The translations under genes and the position numbers were made by a program. 64,000 nt of DNA from an uncultured Hydrogenophaga sp. (lineage in GTDB: Bacteria > Pseudomonadota > Gammaproteobacteria > Burkholderiales > Burkholderiaceae_C), in NCBI RefSeq assembly GCF_958439165.1, contig NZ_OY288115.1:62001-126000 (forward strand), written 5' to 3'. The first letter of the stretch is position 1; every line of letters begins with the position of its first letter. Below are positions 15,776 through 24,936 of this stretch, one piece after another. The notes below the pieces were generated by a model. It saw only the letters and a program-made list of their open reading frames with translations, had not been told where the DNA came from and ran no database searches.

Positions 15776-16210
15776 TTGAACCATGTGGTGATCTATACCG
15801 ACGGTGCCTGCAAGGGCAACCCGGGGCCCGGCGGCTGGGGCGTCTACCTGAAGTCCGACGGGCATGAGAAAGAGCTGTGGGGCGGCGAACGCAACACCAC
15901 CAACAACCGCATGGAACTCACCGCGGTCATCGAGGGGCTGGCTGCACTGAACCGCCCCTGCCGCGTCTCGCTTTACCTGGACAGCGAATACGTTCGCAAA
16001 GGCATCACCGAGTGGATTCACGGCTGGAAGAAGAAGGGCTGGGTCACAGCGGCCAAACAGCCGGTGAAGAACGCCGAGCTGTGGCAACGGCTGGACCAGC
16101 TGGTGCACGGCGGCCCCCACCAGATCGAGTGGCACTGGGTCAAGGGCCATGCCGGCAATCCAGGCAACGAGCGTGCCGACGCACTGGCCAACCGCGGTGT
16201 ACCCGGCTGA
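15776..16210 (+). CDS. rnhA: Ribonuclease HI
   Basis: A 144-residue RNase HI that cuts the RNA strand of RNA-DNA hybrids. It starts at a TTG (15776) giving MNHVVIYTDGACKGNPGPGG; a GGAG at 15763-15766 is correctly spaced, and no ATG lies in a suitable position, so the TTG decides the start. The catalytic residues are visible: Asp in YTDGAC, Glu in NNRMELTAV, Asp in LYLDSEYV and Asp in NERADALANR, with the His of VKGHAGNPGN. The protein follows the E. coli enzyme closely in length and order, including the basic handle GWKKKGWVTA. In many relatives dnaQ follows; here an efflux operon does. Confidence 0.95.
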   Translation: MNHVVIYTDGACKGNPGPGGWGVYLKSDGHEKELWGGERNTTNNRMELTAVIEGLAALNRPCRVSLYLDSEYVRKGITEWIHGWKKKGWVTAAKQPVKNAELWQRLDQLVHGGPHQIEWHWVKGHAGNPGNERADALANRGVPG

Positions 16211-16294
16211 CTCCGCCAGTCTTCCCGCATCCGCGTCGGCACCGACCTGATCCAGGGGTCGCGGGAACTTCGTGTCCGGGCATCCGCTCTGGAC

Positions 16295-16303
16295 TGATAC
16301 ATT
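16295..16303 (+). promoter_or_regulatory. TGATACATT extended -10-like motif upstream of RND operon
   Basis: TG-A-TACATT resembles an extended -10 element and lies 65 bases before the efflux adaptor gene. The same 9-mer occurs before glnB (31541) and before the leuA leader peptide (38186). No convincing -35 element accompanies it. Confidence 0.35.
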
Positions 16304-16367
16304 GCCCGATGGTCCTGCCGCCCGAGCTGGCCGCACGGACCTTTCCATCCCCCATTGACGGGACACC

Positions 16368-17585
16368 ATGGCCAAAAAAATGATTCATGTGCTGGTCGCT
16401 GTGGCCGGCATCGGTGTGGCTTCCGGCGCTGCCTGGTGGTGGCAGCAGCGGGCTCCTGCCAACAGCGCTGCTGCCCCTGCCGGTGCTGCCGCCCAGGGCG
16501 CTCCGGCCGGTGGCGCGCGAGCCGCTGGCGGCCCGCCGAGCGTGGAGGTGACCAGCGTGCGCCGCATGCGGCTGCAGGACGATGCCCAGGCGGTGGGCAC
16601 GTTGCGCTCGCGCCAGAGCGTGACGCTCAAGCCCGAAGTGGCGGGCCGGGTGCAGCGGATTGCCTTCGGCGACGGCGCCCAGGTCCGGCGTGGCCAGCTG
16701 CTGGTGCAGCTGGACGACACGCTGCAGGCCGCCGAGCTGCTGCAGGCGCAGGCGCAGCTCTCCATCGCCCAGACCAACTTCAACCGCAACCAGGAACTGG
16801 TGGCCCAGAACTTCGTGGCCCAGCGCGTGCTGGACGAGAGCCGTGCCGCCCTGCAGGTGGCACAGGCCCAGGTCACGCTGGCCCAGGCGCGCCAGCAGCG
16901 CATGCGCATCACCGCACCCTTCGACGGCACGGTGGGTCTGCGCAGCATCAATCTGGGGCAGTATGTCCAGGAGGGCCAGGACCTGGTCAATCTGGAGGAC
17001 ACCTCGGTGCTGACGGTGGATTTCCGCCTGCCCGAGCGCTACCAGACCCGCATCGCGCCAGGACTGTCGGTGCAGGTTCAGCTGGACGCACTGCCCGGCC
17101 GCAGCTGGGAAGCCAAGGTGCTGGCGGTCGACCCGCTGCTCGACGCCAATGGCCGCTCGATCGCGGTCCGTGCCACCATGCCGGCCGACCCGCGCAAGGA
17201 GCTGCGCCCCGGCATGTTCGCCCGCGTGCTGACCGTGTTCTCGGTGGACGACACCGCCATGGTCGTGCCCGAGGAAGCGCTGGTCCCGCAGGCCGGCAAG
17301 CAGTTCGTGTACGTCATCGATGAGCAGGGCGAGGGCGATGCGCGCAAGCGGCTGTCGCGCCGCATCGAGGTGCAGACCGGTGCCCGCCGCGGCGCCGAGG
17401 TGCAGATTGTCCAGGGCCTGCAGGGCACCGAGACCGTGGTGGTGGCCGGGCAGCAGCGCCTGCAGCGCGACGGCACCGCCGTGAAGGTGGTCGACATGGC
17501 CAAGGCGGTGGCCCAGGCCCAGGCCCCGGCGACTGCGCCGGCTACTGCCCCGGCTTCCGCTGCGGCTGCCGCACCGGCGCGCTGA
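16368..17585 (+). CDS. RND efflux periplasmic adaptor (membrane fusion protein)
   Basis: A 405-residue membrane fusion protein of an RND efflux pump. A single N-terminal hydrophobic segment (HVLVAVAGIGVASGAAWWW, about residues 5-23) anchors it in the inner membrane, then a short Ala-rich linker leads to the barrel-sandwich hybrid: LKPEVAGRVQRIAFGDGAQVRRGQ and, after the coiled coil (ELLQAQAQLSIAQTNFNRN... VTLAQARQQRM), RITAPFDGTVGLRSINLGQYV. The C-terminus is an Ala/Pro-rich tail of about 25 residues. It is 24 bases before the pump gene. No outer-membrane channel gene is adjacent, so the pump probably borrows a TolC-type protein encoded elsewhere. Substrates cannot be predicted. Confidence 0.9.
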   Translation: MAKKMIHVLVAVAGIGVASGAAWWWQQRAPANSAAAPAGAAAQGAPAGGARAAGGPPSVEVTSVRRMRLQDDAQAVGTLRSRQSVTLKPEVAGRVQRIAFGDGAQVRRGQLLVQLDDTLQAAELLQAQAQLSIAQTNFNRNQELVAQNFVAQRVLDESRAALQVAQAQVTLAQARQQRMRITAPFDGTVGLRSINLGQYVQEGQDLVNLEDTSVLTVDFRLPERYQTRIAPGLSVQVQLDALPGRSWEAKVLAVDPLLDANGRSIAVRATMPADPRKELRPGMFARVLTVFSVDDTAMVVPEEALVPQAGKQFVYVIDEQGEGDARKRLSRRIEVQTGARRGAEVQIVQGLQGTETVVVAGQQRLQRDGTAVKVVDMAKAVAQAQAPATAPATAPASAAAAAPAR

Positions 17586-17609
17586 TACCGATAAGCGGAG
17601 CAAACCCCC

Positions 17610-20600
17610 ATGCAGCTGCCTGAGATTTCTGTCCGTCGTCCGGTGTTCGCCACCGTGCTGTCCCTGCTGGTGCTGCTGGTCGGCGCCGTGGCCTTCAACG
17701 GCCTGACGGTGCGCGAGTACCCCAACATCGACGAACCCACCGTCACCGTCACCACCACCTTCGGCGGTGCGTCCAGCGAGGTGATCGAGACCCAGGTCAC
17801 CAAGGTGCTGGAGGATTCTCTGGCCGGCATCGAGGGGGTGGACATCATCACCTCCATCAGCCGCCAGGAGCAGAGCCAGATCACGGTGCGCTTCAAGCTC
17901 GACCGCGACCCGGACTCCGCTGCCGCCGACGTGCGTGACAAGGTCAGCCGGGTGCGCCAGCGGCTGCCCGAAGACGTCGACGAACCGGTGATCGCCAAGG
18001 TCGAGGCCGATGCCTCGCCGGTGGTGTGGCTGGCGCTCACCTCGGACTCCATGCCGGCCCTCGAACTGAGCGACCTGGCCAACCGCATTGCCAAGCCGCG
18101 CCTGCAGACCGCGCCGGGTGCAGCCGATGTGCGCATCTTCGGCGAGCGCCGGTATTCCATGCGCATCTGGCTCGACCCGGACCGGCTGGCGGCCTACAAC
18201 CTCACCGTGCAGGACGCCGAAGATGCCCTGCGCCGCTCCAACCTGGAGGTGCCGGCCGGCCGGATCGAGAGCGCGCAGCGTGAATTCAACGTCACCGCCG
18301 CCACCGACCTCCAGACCCCCGAGCAGTTCGCCGGCATCCCCATCCGCACGGTCAATGGCCAGACCATCCGGATCGGCGACGTGGCCCGGGTCGAGCAGGC
18401 CCCGCAGGACGAACGCACCACGGTGCGATACAACGGCCGCGAGGGCATCTCGCTGGGCGTCATCCGCCAGGCCACCGCCAACCCGCTGGACCTTTCCGCC
18501 GCGGTGCAGGCCATGCTGCCGCAGATCCGCGCCGACCTGCCCGACACGGTGCAGGTCGAGGTGGCCAACGACAACTCGATCTTCATCGACCGCTCGATCA
18601 AGGCGGTCTACACCACCATCGCCGAAGCGGTGGTGCTGGTGGCCCTGGTCATCTTCGTGTTCCTGCGCACGCTGCGTGCCTCCATCATTCCGCTGGTGAC
18701 CATTCCGGTCAGCCTGATCGGCACCTTCGCGCTCATGGCGCTGTTCGGCTTCTCCATCAACACGCTCACGCTGCTGGCCCTGGTGCTGGCCATCGGCCTG
18801 GTGGTGGACGACGCCATCGTGGTGCTGGAGAACATCTACCGCCACATCGAGGACGGCATGAAGCCGTTCGAGGCCGCCATCAAGGGTTCCAGGGAGATCG
18901 GCTTCGCGGTGGTGGCCATGACACTCACGCTGGCCGCCGTGTACGCCCCGCTGATGTTCACGCCGGGTCGCACCGGCCGGCTGTTCGCCGAGTTCGCGCT
19001 GGCCCTGGCCGGTGCCGTGATCGTCTCGGGCTTCGTGGCGCTCACGCTCTCGCCGATGCTGTGCTCCAAGCTGCTCAGGCACAACCCGAAGCCCGGCCGC
19101 TTCGACACCTTCATGGAACGCCAGCTCAACCGCATGAGCGCCGGCTACGAACGCCTGCTGGGTGCCACCCTGAAGGTGCGCTGGCTGATGGTGGCCATCA
19201 TGGTGGTGAGTGCGGCCGGCAGCTGGCTGCTGCTGCAGTCGACCCGCCAGGAACTCTCGCCCATGGAGGACCGGGGCGTGGTGCTGGCCTCCATCAACGG
19301 GCCTGACGGCGCCACGCTGGCCTACACCCAGAAGTACGCGCAGGCCATCGAGGGCATGGCCCAGAGCTATCCCGAGTTCGACCGCATCTTCACCATCGTG
19401 GGCAACCCGTCGGTGGCCCAGGGCAGCGTGATCATGCGCGGTGCTGCCTGGGAAGATCGCGACCGCACCACCATGGAGATCGCCCGCGATCTGGCGCCCA
19501 AGGTGGCGGCACTGCCGGGCATCAGCGCGTTCCCGATCACGCCACCGTCGCTGGGTCAGGGCTTTCGCGAGCGGCCGGTGAACTTCGTCATCGTCACCAA
19601 CGACTCCTATCAGAACCTCTCCGGTGTGGTGCGGCAGTTCCAGGACCGCCTGGCCCAGAACCCCGGCTTCGTGCAGGTCGACACCGACCTGCGCCTGAAC
19701 AAGCCCGAGATCCGTCTGGACGTGGACCGCGAGCGCGCGGCCGACATGGGCGTGAGCGTGGACGCCATCGCCCGCACGGTGGAGACCATGCTGGGCGGCC
19801 GCACCGTCACCCGCTACAAGCGCGACGGCGAGCAGTACGACGTGGTGGTGCAGACGGTCTCGGCCAGCCGCACCACGCCGGAAGACATCGACCGCCTGTT
19901 CGTGCGCGGCCGGGGTGACGCCATGATCCCGCTGGCCTCGCTGGTCAAGACCTCCGAGGTGGTGGTGCCGCGCGAGCTCAACCACTTTGCGCAGCGGCGC
20001 AGCGCCACCATCACCGCCAACCTGTCGCCCGAATACTCGCTCGGCGAGGCGCTGGACTACCTCGATCAGATCTCGGCCGAGGTGCTGCCGGCGGGCTACA
20101 CCACCGATCTCAACGGGCAGAGCCGCGAATTCCGCAGTGCCTCGGGCTCGCTGGCCATCGTCTTCGTGCTGGCCCTGCTTTTCATCTACCTGGTGCTGGC
20201 TGCGCAGTTCGAGAGCTTCGTCGACCCGTTCATCATCATGCTCAGCGTGCCGCTGTCGATGCTGGGCGCGTTGCTGGCCCTCAAGCTGGCGGGAGGCACG
20301 CTCAACGTGTTCAGCCAGATCGGGCTCATCACGCTGGTGGGGCTGATCACCAAGCACGGCATCCTGATCGTGGAGTTTGCGAACCAGCTGCGCGAGGAGG
20401 GTGTGGAACGCGTCGAGGCCGTGCGCCGTGCGGCCGCCATGCGCCTGCGCCCGATCCTGATGACCACCGGCGCCATGGTGCTGGGTGCGATTCCGCTGGC
20501 GCTGGCCAGCGGTGCCGGTGCCGAGAGCCGCCAGCAGATCGGCTGGGTCATCGTGGGCGGCATGTCGCTGGGCACGCTGCTCACCATCTTCGTGGTGCCC

Positions 20601-20690
20601 ACCATGTACACGCTGCTGTCGCGCAACAAGGGGCACCAGCCGGCACCGACATCCGGACACCCCCCGGTAGAAGTGATTCCGGCCAAGTGA
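17610..20690 (+). CDS. RND multidrug efflux permease (HAE1 type)
   Basis: A 1026-residue proton-driven inner-membrane transporter of the hydrophobe/amphiphile efflux family. It begins with the typical MQLPEISVRRPVFATVLSLLVLLVG first membrane helix, followed by the large porter loop (YPNIDEPTVTV). The proton-relay Asp pair is visible in TM4 (LAIGLVVDDAIVVLENIYRH, near residue 400). The second half repeats the architecture with SLAIVFVLALLFIYLVLAAQFESF and GLITKHGILIVEFANQLR in place of the Asp pair. Length and twelve-helix organisation are normal. A conventional ribosome site (GCGGAG) precedes the ATG. It is coupled to the adaptor upstream. Confidence 0.93.
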   Translation: MQLPEISVRRPVFATVLSLLVLLVGAVAFNGLTVREYPNIDEPTVTVTTTFGGASSEVIETQVTKVLEDSLAGIEGVDIITSISRQEQSQITVRFKLDRDPDSAAADVRDKVSRVRQRLPEDVDEPVIAKVEADASPVVWLALTSDSMPALELSDLANRIAKPRLQTAPGAADVRIFGERRYSMRIWLDPDRLAAYNLTVQDAEDALRRSNLEVPAGRIESAQREFNVTAATDLQTPEQFAGIPIRTVNGQTIRIGDVARVEQAPQDERTTVRYNGREGISLGVIRQATANPLDLSAAVQAMLPQIRADLPDTVQVEVANDNSIFIDRSIKAVYTTIAEAVVLVALVIFVFLRTLRASIIPLVTIPVSLIGTFALMALFGFSINTLTLLALVLAIGLVVDDAIVVLENIYRHIEDGMKPFEAAIKGSREIGFAVVAMTLTLAAVYAPLMFTPGRTGRLFAEFALALAGAVIVSGFVALTLSPMLCSKLLRHNPKPGRFDTFMERQLNRMSAGYERLLGATLKVRWLMVAIMVVSAAGSWLLLQSTRQELSPMEDRGVVLASINGPDGATLAYTQKYAQAIEGMAQSYPEFDRIFTIVGNPSVAQGSVIMRGAAWEDRDRTTMEIARDLAPKVAALPGISAFPITPPSLGQGFRERPVNFVIVTNDSYQNLSGVVRQFQDRLAQNPGFVQVDTDLRLNKPEIRLDVDRERAADMGVSVDAIARTVETMLGGRTVTRYKRDGEQYDVVVQTVSASRTTPEDIDRLFVRGRGDAMIPLASLVKTSEVVVPRELNHFAQRRSATITANLSPEYSLGEALDYLDQISAEVLPAGYTTDLNGQSREFRSASGSLAIVFVLALLFIYLVLAAQFESFVDPFIIMLSVPLSMLGALLALKLAGGTLNVFSQIGLITLVGLITKHGILIVEFANQLREEGVERVEAVRRAAAMRLRPILMTTGAMVLGAIPLALASGAGAESRQQIGWVIVGGMSLGTLLTIFVVPTMYTLLSRNKGHQPAPTSGHPPVEVIPAK

Positions 20691-20723
20691 CGGCTGTGCG
20701 CGCGACCCGGGCTGACTGATCCC

Positions 20724-20942
20724 ATGAAAATCATCGACGAGATGCTCCACCTGGCGCTGCTCACCACCGAGCAGCACCGGCAGGTCAGCGAGTGGATCGC
20801 ACAGGCCGCCACGCCCGATGACATCCTGCGCATGCCCGCGCCCCTGTGGCAGGCGGTGGAGCGGGCCAGCGCCGCCATGGGCATCGACGATGACCTGATG
20901 CGGCCACCATCGCTGGATGCCGGCGACCGCTTCGACGACTGA
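20724..20942 (+). CDS. Small uncharacterised soluble protein
   Basis: A 72-residue protein that I do not recognise, 33 bases after the RND permease and possibly on its transcript. It is acidic, predicted helical, lacks a signal or membrane segment, and ends in a run of Asp (GDRFDD). Its codon use matches the neighbours, and ATG 20724 is preceded by a weak ribosome site. It could equally be independent; confidence rests on the uninterrupted frame and context. Confidence 0.55.
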   Translation: MKIIDEMLHLALLTTEQHRQVSEWIAQAATPDDILRMPAPLWQAVERASAAMGIDDDLMRPPSLDAGDRFDD

Positions 20943-20979
20943 GGCTTGAAAGCCGGTGGGGTGGCGTCGGTCGCCCGCC

Positions 20980-22251
<1,272 letters not shown>

Positions 22252-22254
22252 GGC

Positions 22255-22875
22255 TCAGGTCTTTTCCAGCGCGTGCAGCTCCGCCAGCGTGTTGGCGTTG
22301 CGGAAGGCGTGCGGATCGTCGCCCGGCAGATCGAACGGCACCTCCACCGCGCGGTGCTGCGCGGTCCAGGCGTCGATCTTGCGACCGCCGGCCTGGGTGA
22401 AATGCGTCAGGCTCTCGAGCAGATCGATGCGCATCAGGCAGAACACCGGCTGGGTGCGCAGCGCGCCATCCTCGGGCGCCGAGGCCATGGCGATCTCGGT
22501 GGCGGGGTCGTCGAACGCGGCCGCCAGACGCCGCGCGAGGTCGAGCGGGAAGCGGGGCACGTCGCACGGTACCGTCAGCAGGTAGGGCGTCTCGCAGCGC
22601 TCCAGCCCGGTGAGGAAGCCCCCCAGCGGGCCGGGGAAGTCGCTGATGCTGTCGGGCCAGACCGGCACTCCGAAGGCCTCGTAGGCCGCCAGGTTGCGGT
22701 TGGCGTTGATCATCTGGTCGCCCATCAGGCCGCCGTCCTGCATCTGCAGTCGCAGCAGCGCATGCAGCGCCAGGGGCGTGCCGTTGAAGTTCTGCAGGCC
22801 TTTGTCGGTGCCGCCCATGCGGGAGCCCCGGCCGCCGGCGAGCACGATGCCGGTGATCTGGTTCGGTTCGATCAT
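22255..22875 (-). CDS. mobA: Molybdenum cofactor guanylyltransferase
   Basis: A 206-residue MobA that transfers GMP from GTP to molybdopterin to form the MGD cofactor. The nucleotide-binding signature VLAGGRGSRMGGTDKGL lies at residues 11-27, followed by PVWPDSISDFPGPLGG near 70 and LLTVPCDVPRFP near 95 with the metal-binding Asp. I chose the ATG at 22873-22875; an in-frame start at 22935 would overlap moaA and precede the conserved region by 20 residues. It sits 10 bases after moaA and 3 before moeA, so the three are one operon. Confidence 0.95.
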   Translation of the reverse strand: MIEPNQITGIVLAGGRGSRMGGTDKGLQNFNGTPLALHALLRLQMQDGGLMGDQMINANRNLAAYEAFGVPVWPDSISDFPGPLGGFLTGLERCETPYLLTVPCDVPRFPLDLARRLAAAFDDPATEIAMASAPEDGALRTQPVFCLMRIDLLESLTHFTQAGGRKIDAWTAQHRAVEVPFDLPGDDPHAFRNANTLAELHALEKT

Positions 22876-22885
22876 GTGGATGGTT

Positions 22886-24001
22886 TCAGCCGCCGATGTA
22901 GGACATCTCCACCCGCCGCTGGCCCTGGGAGGCATCGGGCGGCAGGGTGGCTCGGAGTTCGGAATAACGGTCGCTGCGCTGCTGCCAGATGGCGCCGATC
23001 GCGCTGGCCAGCTCTTCGTCGCTCGCGGTGCCGCGGATCAGCGGTCGCAGGTCGTGGCCCTGGGTGGCGAACAGGCACAGGTAGAGCTGGCCTTCGGTGG
23101 ACAGGCGGGCGCGATTGCAGTCGCCGCAGAAGGCCTGGGTCACGCTGCTGATGACGCCGATCTCGCCGGTGCCGTCGGCATAGCCCCAGCGCTCGGCGGT
23201 CTCGCCGGGGGCCGAAGGGTCCAGCTGCACCAGCGGCAGTTCGGCATGGATGCGTTGCACCACCTCGGCGCTGGGCAGCACTTCGTCCATGCGCCAGCCG
23301 TTGGTGGCACCGACGTCCATGTATTCGATGAAGCGCAGCACGATGCCGCTGCCCTTGAAGTGTCGGGCCATGGGCAGGATCTGGTCGTCGTTGGTGCCCC
23401 GTTTGACCACCATGTTGACCTTGATCGGTCCCAGGCCGGCATCGCGGGCGGCCTCGATGCCTTCCAGCACGTCGGCCACCGGGAAATCGACATCGTTCAT
23501 GGCGCGGAACACCGCATCGTCCAGGCCGTCGAGACTCACGGTCACGCGCTGCAGGCCGGCGGCTTTCAGGGCCTGCGCCTTGCGCGCCAGCAGCGAACCG
23601 TTGGTGGTCAGGGTGATGTCCAGCGGTCGGCCTTCGGGCGTGCGCAGGGCTGCCAGCTGCTCGATCAGCACCTCCAGGTTCTTGCGCAGCAGCGGCTCGC
23701 CGCCGGTCAGGCGCAGCTTCTGCACGCCATGCGCCACGAACTGGCGCGCCACCCGGGTGATTTCCTCGAAGGTCAGCAGGCTGCTGTGGGGCAGGTAGGC
23801 GTAGTCCTTGTCGAAGATTTCCTTGGGCATGCAGTAGCTGCAACGGAAGTTGCAGCGGTCGGTCACGCTGATGCGCAGGTCGCGCAGCGGGCGGCCCAGG
23901 GTGTCGCCGAGCAGGCCGGTGGCAGCGACGGGGCGCTCGGGAATGCTCACGGCCGTGTTACGCAGGCGCTGGTCGATCAGGGGAATGACGCGTTCGGACA
24001 T
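22886..24001 (-). CDS. moaA: GTP 3',8-cyclase (radical SAM)
   Basis: A 371-residue MoaA, the radical-SAM enzyme that rearranges GTP to 3',8-cyclo-GTP in the first step of molybdopterin synthesis with MoaC. The N-terminal cluster motif CNFRCSYC has Cys at residues 50, 54 and 57. The C-terminal second cluster is represented by FCGDCNRARLS and a later Cys in LYLCLF near residue 310. The extreme C-terminus ends in Gly-Gly, as required for activity. It is the first gene of the operon, divergent from nothing and 64 bases downstream of the hydrolase-like gene. moaC, moaE and moaD are not in the window. Confidence 0.96.
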   Translation of the reverse strand: MSERVIPLIDQRLRNTAVSIPERPVAATGLLGDTLGRPLRDLRISVTDRCNFRCSYCMPKEIFDKDYAYLPHSSLLTFEEITRVARQFVAHGVQKLRLTGGEPLLRKNLEVLIEQLAALRTPEGRPLDITLTTNGSLLARKAQALKAAGLQRVTVSLDGLDDAVFRAMNDVDFPVADVLEGIEAARDAGLGPIKVNMVVKRGTNDDQILPMARHFKGSGIVLRFIEYMDVGATNGWRMDEVLPSAEVVQRIHAELPLVQLDPSAPGETAERWGYADGTGEIGVISSVTQAFCGDCNRARLSTEGQLYLCLFATQGHDLRPLIRGTASDEELASAIGAIWQQRSDRYSELRATLPPDASQGQRRVEMSYIGG

Positions 24002-24065
24002 AGCCTTTGATTATCCGACATGCCCCCTGGAGCATGCGCCCGCCGGCCCCTTCCCGAGCGGGGTT

Positions 24066-24908
24066 TCAGGTCGCTGGAGCGACGGTTGCCGGGGTTCCCA
24101 ACGGTGCCAGCAGGCCGGCATGGTCGTCCAGCCAGCGCTCGGACAGATCGCTGTGCTGCTGCGACGGGTGAAAGTCGGGCCGGAAGTAGGCTCTCCACGG
24201 GCTGAAGCTGGTCCTCAGCAGACCGTTGCGCCCCAGCAGGTGCCGGGTTGCACTGCGCCAGGTGCCCCAGCGCCAGAGCGTGCCGTCCCGCCGCAGGTTG
24301 GCGGCCGTCTGACGCAGCGTGTCGGTCAGGAAGATCAGGGTCACGCGGCGCATCCAGGTGGTGCGCCACGCATGGCTGCCGCCGAGGGCCTGGTAGAGAT
24401 CGAAGGCGGTGCACTTGTGTTCGGACTCTTCCGCGCTGTGCCACAACCACAGAGTCTGCAGCCGGGGTTCGGCGCCGGCCAGCACCTCGGGCCGCGCCAG
24501 CAGCCATTCGGCGAACAGGGCGGTGAAATGCTCGTTGGCTGCGGTGATGGCCAGTGCATGGCGCGGGTCTGCCTGTTCCAGCGGGGCGAGCCTGGCCAGC
24601 GCACGCGGCTCCCAGTCGTTCACCAGACCCTGGCGTTCCAGATGGGCGTTGAACAGGCTGTGGATGCGCCGGTGCGTGGCCTCCTGGCCCACGAAGCCCT
24701 TCACCTCCGCCTCCCGCTGGGCCTGCAGCTCGGGCGGCAGGGCCTTCCAGCCCCGGCGCACGCTGTCGAGGAAGAATTGCTCCCCCACAGGGAAGCTCAT
24801 CGACAGTGCATTGAACCAGGCAGTGAGGAAGGCATCGCCGCCGCACCAGTGGCGTGCCACGGGCGGCTCCAGGTCGATCAGCAGGCGGCGGACGGTGAGG
24901 TGGGTCAT
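24066..24908 (-). CDS. Predicted metal-dependent hydrolase family protein
   Basis: A 280-residue protein of the uncharacterised family annotated as predicted metal-dependent hydrolase. It has the family's His/Glu-rich helices: EATHRRIHSLFNAHLE near residue 75, ANEHFTALFAEWLL near 125 and HSAEESEHKCTAFDLYQ near 157, probably forming a di-metal, ferritin-like centre. The sequence FPVGEQFFLDSVR near residue 40 also carries a conserved Glu. It lies 28 bases after hppA on the same strand and may be transcribed with it. The reaction is unknown. Confidence 0.75.
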   Translation of the reverse strand: MTHLTVRRLLIDLEPPVARHWCGGDAFLTAWFNALSMSFPVGEQFFLDSVRRGWKALPPELQAQREAEVKGFVGQEATHRRIHSLFNAHLERQGLVNDWEPRALARLAPLEQADPRHALAITAANEHFTALFAEWLLARPEVLAGAEPRLQTLWLWHSAEESEHKCTAFDLYQALGGSHAWRTTWMRRVTLIFLTDTLRQTAANLRRDGTLWRWGTWRSATRHLLGRNGLLRTSFSPWRAYFRPDFHPSQQHSDLSERWLDDHAGLLAPLGTPATVAPAT

Positions 24909-24936
24909 GGTGTTCGGGGGCGCGCGGTTGGGCCGC

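Noticed and set aside
16140..20777. A very long open frame (about 1545 codons) on the minus strand opposite the RND efflux genes
   Set aside because: The plus strand has well-supported adaptor and permease genes with all expected motifs; in GC-rich DNA the antisense frame of such genes is often stop-free. The hypothetical product is His/Arg/Gln-rich with no domain.
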